Positions 61,651 to 64,000 of a stretch of DNA of 64,000 nt are shown here, piece after piece. The position numbers and the translations under genes were made by a program. The stretch lies in assembly GCF_050624435.1 (NCBI RefSeq), contig NC_134535.1, positions 124,297,731 through 124,361,730 on the forward strand, read 5' to 3'. Source of the DNA: Tenrec ecaudatus (taxonomy: Eukaryota; Chordata; Mammalia; Afrosoricida; Tenrecidae). Positions within the stretch are counted from its first letter, which is position 1. Every line of letters begins with the position of its first letter. The notes beneath the pieces are model-generated. The model saw nothing but the letters and a program-made list of their open reading frames with translations, did not search any database and was not told where the DNA came from.

Positions 61651-62710
61651 ATGCCTCCTGGTCAGAAGAGCAAACTCTGTTGTCATGAGAAACATCATTA
61701 GGCCCACGCTTAAAGTGATACCCAGAGTGTGGCGGGTGCTCAGTCCACTGTATTCGAGCAGGAAACACCTTCTTCCTCCTCGCCTTCTCCATCTTCTGGA
61801 GGTTCTCAACAGGGTGCCCCCAACGGTCCAGTCCTGCAGACACCTCAGACAGCCCCATCCATCACCAAGGCTGCTGCAGGTGCTTCATGTGTTACAGCAG
61901 CTAAAGTTACCCAGAGCCAAGATGTAGGTAGGCAAAGTGCTCCCTAAGGCAACACCTTCTGCTGAGGGGTCCCAAAGAGACCCTCTGACCAGAAGGGTGA
62001 GCCTGTTGTTGCTATTCCTGCTGTGTAAGTATAAAATGAAAGAGCCCATTACAGAGGCAGAAATGATGAAGAGCAACAACAAAATGTGCAAGGAGCATTT
62101 CACCGAAATGCTGAGGAGAGCCTCTGAGCACATAGGGTTGGTCTTTGACCTTAAGCTGAAGGCGGTGGACCTCAAAGGTCAATCCTATGTTCTGGTCAAT
62201 CAATTGAGGATCACAAAAGAAGAGATTCTGAATGAGGAGAGTGCTTTTCCCAAAAATGGGCTTCTCATGTCAATACTGGGCATGATTTACATTAATGGCA
62301 TCTGGGCTATGGAGCAAGAGATGTGGGGATTCCTGAATGAGCTAGGGATGTTTGATGGGAAACAGCACTTCATCTTTGGGGAACCTAGAAAGTTTGTCAC
62401 TGAAGAGTTGGTACAGGATATGTATCTGGGTTACTGGCCAGTGCCAAAACATGATCCTCCAAACCACGGATTCCTGTGGGGCTCCAGAGTCCACACTGAA
62501 GCTATCAAGAAGGAAGTGATGGGATTTTTGGACAAGATCAATTTTATCAAAACTACTGCCTTCCAAGCATTATATGAAGAAAGCTGGGGAGATGAACAAG
62601 ACAATGCAGAAGCCAAATTGTCAGACGCAGGTGAGGCCAATTGTAATGTTAATGCCAAGACCAAGACCCATTTCAAGGGGAAGTTTGCCAGGTCCTCCCA
62701 CTCTTCCTGA
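61651..62710 (+). pseudogene. MAGE-B-like retrocopy, N-terminus broken, MAGE domain open
   Basis: MAGE-B proteins bind RING E3 ubiquitin ligases through a MAGE homology domain and are mostly testis-restricted and X-linked. The original start at 61651 (MPPGQKSKL) is in a frame that stops after 16 codons and again shortly after. The frame then reads the usual Ser-rich N-terminal part (61729-61947) before shifting. From 61937 a 257-codon frame includes DPLTRRV, KYKMKEPITEAEMM, FPKNGLLMSILGMIYINGI, FGEPRKFVTEELVQDMYL and FLWGSR..TEA, covering essentially the whole domain up to ALYEESWGDE. AATAAA motifs lie at about 62957-62962 and 63212-63217. I infer a retrocopy because the linked gene RIMKLB is autosomal in other mammals; MAGE-B genes have a single coding exon, so lack of introns is not proof. 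A shorter protein starting at an internal ATG is possible. Confidence 0.85.
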
Positions 62711-63225
62711 AAGCTGAGGTAGATGCTTCTTTTTGTTGTTGGAATGGTTGTTAACCATCTAAGTAGTGAAGGCAAAGTGGGGCTTGGAGGGAGCCCACAG
62801 ACGCCTTCTTGTGTGCCTCTCATCCATGGATAACTTGTGCATTTAGTTCTGTTTTCACCAATATTCAACTGCTCCTTTTATTGAAGGTTTAGTTAGACTC
62901 AGAATTTCAACCCACCCTCATACATTTATATTGTTTTTCAGATTTCAGGATTCTGTAAAATAAATGGAAATATCATTGATTGTGTGTGTGAGAGATCTAG
63001 ATGTAGATCTAGATGTAGATGTAGATCTAGATGTGGTCTAAAAATATAGGTATCTTTGGAAAGGATAAAGAAGTTCACAATAAATAGTTGGGAACACAAG
63101 ATAAGGGGACAATTTTAAAATATAGTCAATTCTTGATTTCTCTTGTTCCTGTTGGTCAAAGTAAAGTATACATAGATCCAGATTTGTTTAGCCTGTTTAA
63201 GAATGTATTGGAAAATAAATGGTGA
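62711..63225 (+). other. Likely 3' UTR of the MAGE-B retrocopy
   Basis: Non-coding sequence continuing to an AATAAA near 63212. It contains a short tandem run of gatctagatgta-like units at about 62994-63035. The downstream repeat gatttcac (63249-63256) marks where L1 resumes. Confidence 0.6.
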
Positions 63226-64000
63226 TAACTTGATGGGGGTGGGGTGGGATTTCACCAAGAGTTAAAATAGAGAACCCACAGACTGGGAAAAATATTTTTA
63301 TCAGTGACCTATTGGACAAGAGACACATTCTCTAAAATGTATAGTAAACCTCAACAAGAAACAAAAAGTAACCTAATGAAAATGGACACGAACAATGTAC
63401 CAAAGGCATCAAAAGGCATGAACAGTTTACCAAAGAATAAATTCAGATGGCCAACAAGCATTAGAAGAAATGCTTGCAGTCACTAGCCATTCAAGAGATG
63501 CAAATCAAAACAATAATGAGGTATCACTTCACCCCAGAATTAATATCAGAGTTAAAAAATCAGAAAAAACAATGCCGGACGGTATGTGGAGAAAGTGGAG
63601 TGCTCATTCACTGCTGCTAAGACTTCCGAGCTCAGAAACCACTGGGAAAGCAGTGTGGTACTTCCCAAACAATTAGCACTAGAAATACTGTATTTCTATA
63701 ATACTACTTGACATCTACTTCCCAGAAATAAAGAGCACAGTGTGAACAGCTATATGAACACACATGCTCAGTACAGCACTATTCACAATAACAAATAGAT
63801 GGAGACTGCCTAAATGCCCACTGATGGAAAAGTGGATAGACATTTGTACAGACACACAATGGAAAAGTATGTACCATCAAATCATCATTAGTCTGTGAAG
63901 CAATACAAAACATAGATGGATTTGGAGGACATAATGATGAATGAAGTAAATGGAATTCAAAAGGACAAATATTATTTGAGGCAATATGTACTGTTATAAT

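Larger units (their letters stand above)
58513..64000 (+). mobile_element. L1 ORF2, 5'-truncated, split into three pieces
   Basis: Pieces 58513-59636, about 60340-60799 and 63257-64000 are collinear parts of one L1 ORF2. The first shows DGLTEEFYQIIREG and the RT motif FADDM (about 59162-59176). The second holds the ctacacagttgtggtaatca segment. The third runs to the ORF2 end (caaatagatggagactgcc and gaagtaaatggaattcaaaa) and leaves the window. All frames are broken. The gaps are later insertions that keep the L1 in register. Confidence 0.9.

Overview
This is mammalian nuclear DNA from an afrotherian, most likely a tenrec such as Echinops telfairi. Many copies of a tRNA-headed SINE whose 3' end matches a BovB/RTE-type LINE (the AfroSINE arrangement) indicate Afrotheria. 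Two SPIN-type hAT elements, one with a perfect 8-bp target duplication, narrow it further, because tenrec is the afrotherian reported to carry SPIN. The species call is an inference.

Gene content is low. The one clear host gene is RIMKLB on the minus strand. Its first coding exon lies at 23033-23265, with the start codon at 23205-23207 and good splice sites. A TATA-less CpG-island promoter with a candidate non-coding first exon lies about 16 kb upstream at 39.1-40.6 kb. The rest of the gene lies beyond the left edge, so most of 1-39 kb is intron. At 61651-62710 there is a MAGE-B-like copy with an intact MAGE domain but a broken N-terminus, which I read as a retrocopy.

The remainder is a dense, layered set of mobile elements. 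(i) The dominant one is a non-coding retroposon, called family A here, of up to about 2.2 kb. It ends in AATAAA plus an A-rich tail, is often 5'-truncated and has target duplications of 8-22 bp. About 18 copies or fragments lie on both strands. (ii) A related family B (13.06-13.83 and 43.63-45.54 kb) shares its core. (iii) An RTE/BovB LINE lies at 1-2565, split by a family A copy. (iv) DNA transposons include a Tigger/pogo element (25481-27633), its internally deleted inverted relative (20049-20799), two mariners, mariner MITEs, and hAT/SPIN elements. (v) A 7.5-kb class I endogenous retrovirus (49564-57082) has paired LTRs and a tRNA-Phe-like primer site and lies inside a family A copy. (vi) An L1 ORF2 runs from 58513 to the right edge and is interrupted by an AfroSINE, which itself holds a solo LTR, and by an LTR plus MAGE-B block.

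Layout: 1-23 kb, RIMKLB intron with repeats; 23.0-23.3 kb, coding exon; 23.3-39 kb, first intron with the Tigger pair, mariner and simple repeats; 39.1-40.6 kb, promoter; 40.6-48.3 kb, upstream repeats; 48.3-57.4 kb, nested family A and retrovirus; 57.4-64 kb, layered L1. Almost all other open frames are short and fall inside repeats or the GC-rich island; I do not treat them as genes.
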